A DNA stretch of 64,000 nt from Sphingobacterium pedocola (GTDB lineage: Bacteria; Bacteroidota; Bacteroidia; Sphingobacteriales; Sphingobacteriaceae), in NCBI RefSeq assembly GCF_015209965.1, contig NZ_MU158689.1, positions 2,071,667-2,135,666 on the forward strand, read 5' to 3'. How positions within the stretch are numbered: position 1 is the first letter of the stretch; each line of letters starts with the position of its first letter. This document shows positions 62,951 through 64,000 of this stretch, one piece after another. A program made the position numbers and the translations under genes. The notes under the pieces were generated by a model. That model was not told the DNA's origin. It saw nothing but the letters and a program-made list of their open reading frames with translations, and made no database searches.

Positions 62951-62992
62951 AAAGCACAAGCGGGTCGAAAATTTTCGACCCGCTTGTGCTTT
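62951..62992 (+). terminator. Terminator after nfu, perfect 42-bp palindrome
   Basis: Two 21-nt arms, 62951-62971 and 62972-62992, are exact reverse complements with no spacer. In RNA it would fold as a stem with a small loop from the central AAAATTTT. The T run after the stem is short. Confidence 0.8.
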
Positions 62993-63130
62993 AGGAAATC
63001 TACAGAAAACACTAACATATAGTACAGCTATTAAAAAACATCTTATTTTTTTAATAGCTGTACATCTTTGATAGATAAAATTTCATACAGTCCACAAAAA
63101 AAATTCTTAACTTCAACAAATTATGATTTT

Positions 63131-64000
63131 ATGATGGCTTTTATCAATCGAATTTTCCCAATTTTACTGTGTATAAGTCTTTTTTCGAGCTGCACGACCA
63201 ATACACAAGTTGATCTTATCGTCTTTAACGCAAAAATTTACACCGTCGATTCCACATTTACTACTGCGGAAGCATTTGCCGTGAAAAATGGAATTTTCAT
63301 CGATATCGGCACCTCAGAAGTGATACTGAAGCGATATAAAGCAAAGGAAACGATTGATGCCAAGGGCAAGCCCGTCTACCCGGGATTTTATGATGCACAT
63401 GCGCATTTTTTCATGTTTGCAGAATTGCTGGATCAGGCCGACCTGACCGGAGCTACCTCCATTGGAGAAGTTATCGATAAATTGAAGATCTATCATCTTT
63501 CACATCCAGAAAAAAAATGGATTGTCGGTGCGGGTTGGGATCAAAACCTATGGTCCGAAAAGGCATTCCCCACCAAAGATAGCCTCGACAAATATTTTCC
63601 TGATATACCTGTCTATTTATCCCGAATCGACTATCATGCCGCCTGGGTAAATTCCAAAGCATTGGGAATTGCACGATTAGACAGCGGAAAGACGGTAGAA
63701 GGTGGATTAATTATGATAGATAGCTTAGGTCATCCTGCAGGTATACTGGTGGATAATGCCACTTCTCTCGTATCCATGCATATTCCCGAAGAAGCAGAGA
63801 TCAATTTATTAATGAGTTTGCGTCGCGCACAAGATTCCCTATTTTCTGTGGGTCTCACCACTATTGTCGATGCAGGTCTGAATCCCGATCAATTGGAAAT
63901 TTTAACAAAATTTTATGCGCAGGATTCCTTAAAAATCAGAGATTATGCGATGATACTGGCCGAGCCTAATGATATTGAAAATTATATCCGCCAAGGTGTC
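63131..64000 (+). CDS. Amidohydrolase-family lipoprotein, 5' part
   Basis: The frame runs from an ATG at 63131 (or 63134) to the window edge without a stop, about 290 residues so far. A lipoprotein signal (ILLCISLFSSCT, Cys near 21) is followed by an amidohydrolase N-terminus like YtcJ-type enzymes: VDLIVFNAKIYTVDSTFTTA, AFAVKNGIFIDIG, and the metal-binding His pair in YPGFYDAHAHFF. WIVGAGWDQNLWSEKAFP and LSRIDYHAAWVNSKAL are typical of that branch. Such enzymes hydrolyse amide or related bonds in the envelope. The substrate is unknown. Confidence 0.85.
   Translation, partial: MMAFINRIFPILLCISLFSSCTTNTQVDLIVFNAKIYTVDSTFTTAEAFAVKNGIFIDIGTSEVILKRYKAKETIDAKGKPVYPGFYDAHAHFFMFAELLDQADLTGATSIGEVIDKLKIYHLSHPEKKWIVGAGWDQNLWSEKAFPTKDSLDKYFPDIPVYLSRIDYHAAWVNSKALGIARLDSGKTVEGGLIMIDSLGHPAGILVDNATSLVSMHIPEEAEINLLMSLRRAQDSLFSVGLTTIVDAGLNPDQLEILTKFYAQDSLKIRDYAMILAEPNDIENYIRQGV

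Overview
The window looks like chromosomal core genome of a member of the Bacteroidota, most likely the Sphingobacteriaceae (Sphingobacterium/Pedobacter type). The evidence is AT-rich sequence, many promoters with the Bacteroidota -7 element TAnnTTTG, few Shine-Dalgarno sites, a long NusB, YbbR/YajC/DUF1573 neighbours, DUF3857 proteins, SusB-type GH97 and a FeoB-linked Cys-rich microprotein. Most of it is housekeeping. I do not see an obvious new defence, secretion or biosynthetic system. The interest lies in decayed genes, an IS junction, altered active sites and regulatory sites.

Layout. 1-6440: end of rimK; the thrS-infC-rpmI-rplT operon (minus); rlmF; glmM (minus). 6625-10966: a PAP2 phosphatase whose stop overlaps the start of a frameshifted ZIP metal-transporter pseudogene, then a MarR-type regulator divergent from feoA-feoB and a Cys-rich microprotein. 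11037-18128: a minus-strand carbohydrate block (Gfo/Idh/MocA oxidoreductase, GH97, two GH51 arabinofuranosidases). 18205-24623: dinB, the putrescine pair aguB-aguA, a porin, lpxB and an unknown secreted protein. 24713-27836: mnmA, two identical tRNA-Phe genes, a 39-residue membrane microprotein and a complete two-ORF ISL3-type insertion sequence. The right terminal repeat of the IS supplies the stop codon of the next gene.

27830-33451 (minus): ligase-associated exonuclease, coaE, ybbR, yajC, a DUF1573 lipoprotein, nusB and a Leu/Glu-type dehydrogenase that lacks the catalytic lysine. 33866-39751: an MsbA-like ABC exporter, two overlapping DUF3857 proteins (one without, one with a transglutaminase triad) and tRNA-Ala. 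39837-42980 (minus): DEAD-box helicase, rpmA/rplU, hsp20, folB. 43314-49850: DUF1080 protein, DPP-IV-like peptidase, DsbD-like protein, and a cysteine-synthase homologue divergent from an Lrp regulator. 49961-50194: tRNA-Pro with a decayed partial duplicate, each followed by the same terminator.

50497-64000: rplS, an aldo/keto reductase, a decayed coding stretch, pyrG and yidC, a pectin pair (pectinesterase and GH43) behind LacI-like palindromes, an acyl-CoA dehydrogenase, a small repetitive lipoprotein, purB, nfu and the start of an amidohydrolase lipoprotein that runs off the end.

The two carbohydrate blocks together suggest use of arabinose-decorated pectin. No SusC/SusD pair, sensor or dedicated regulator is present, so these are enzyme-only clusters. 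The feo locus implies ferrous iron uptake under a MarR-type regulator. aguA and aguB together convert agmatine to putrescine.
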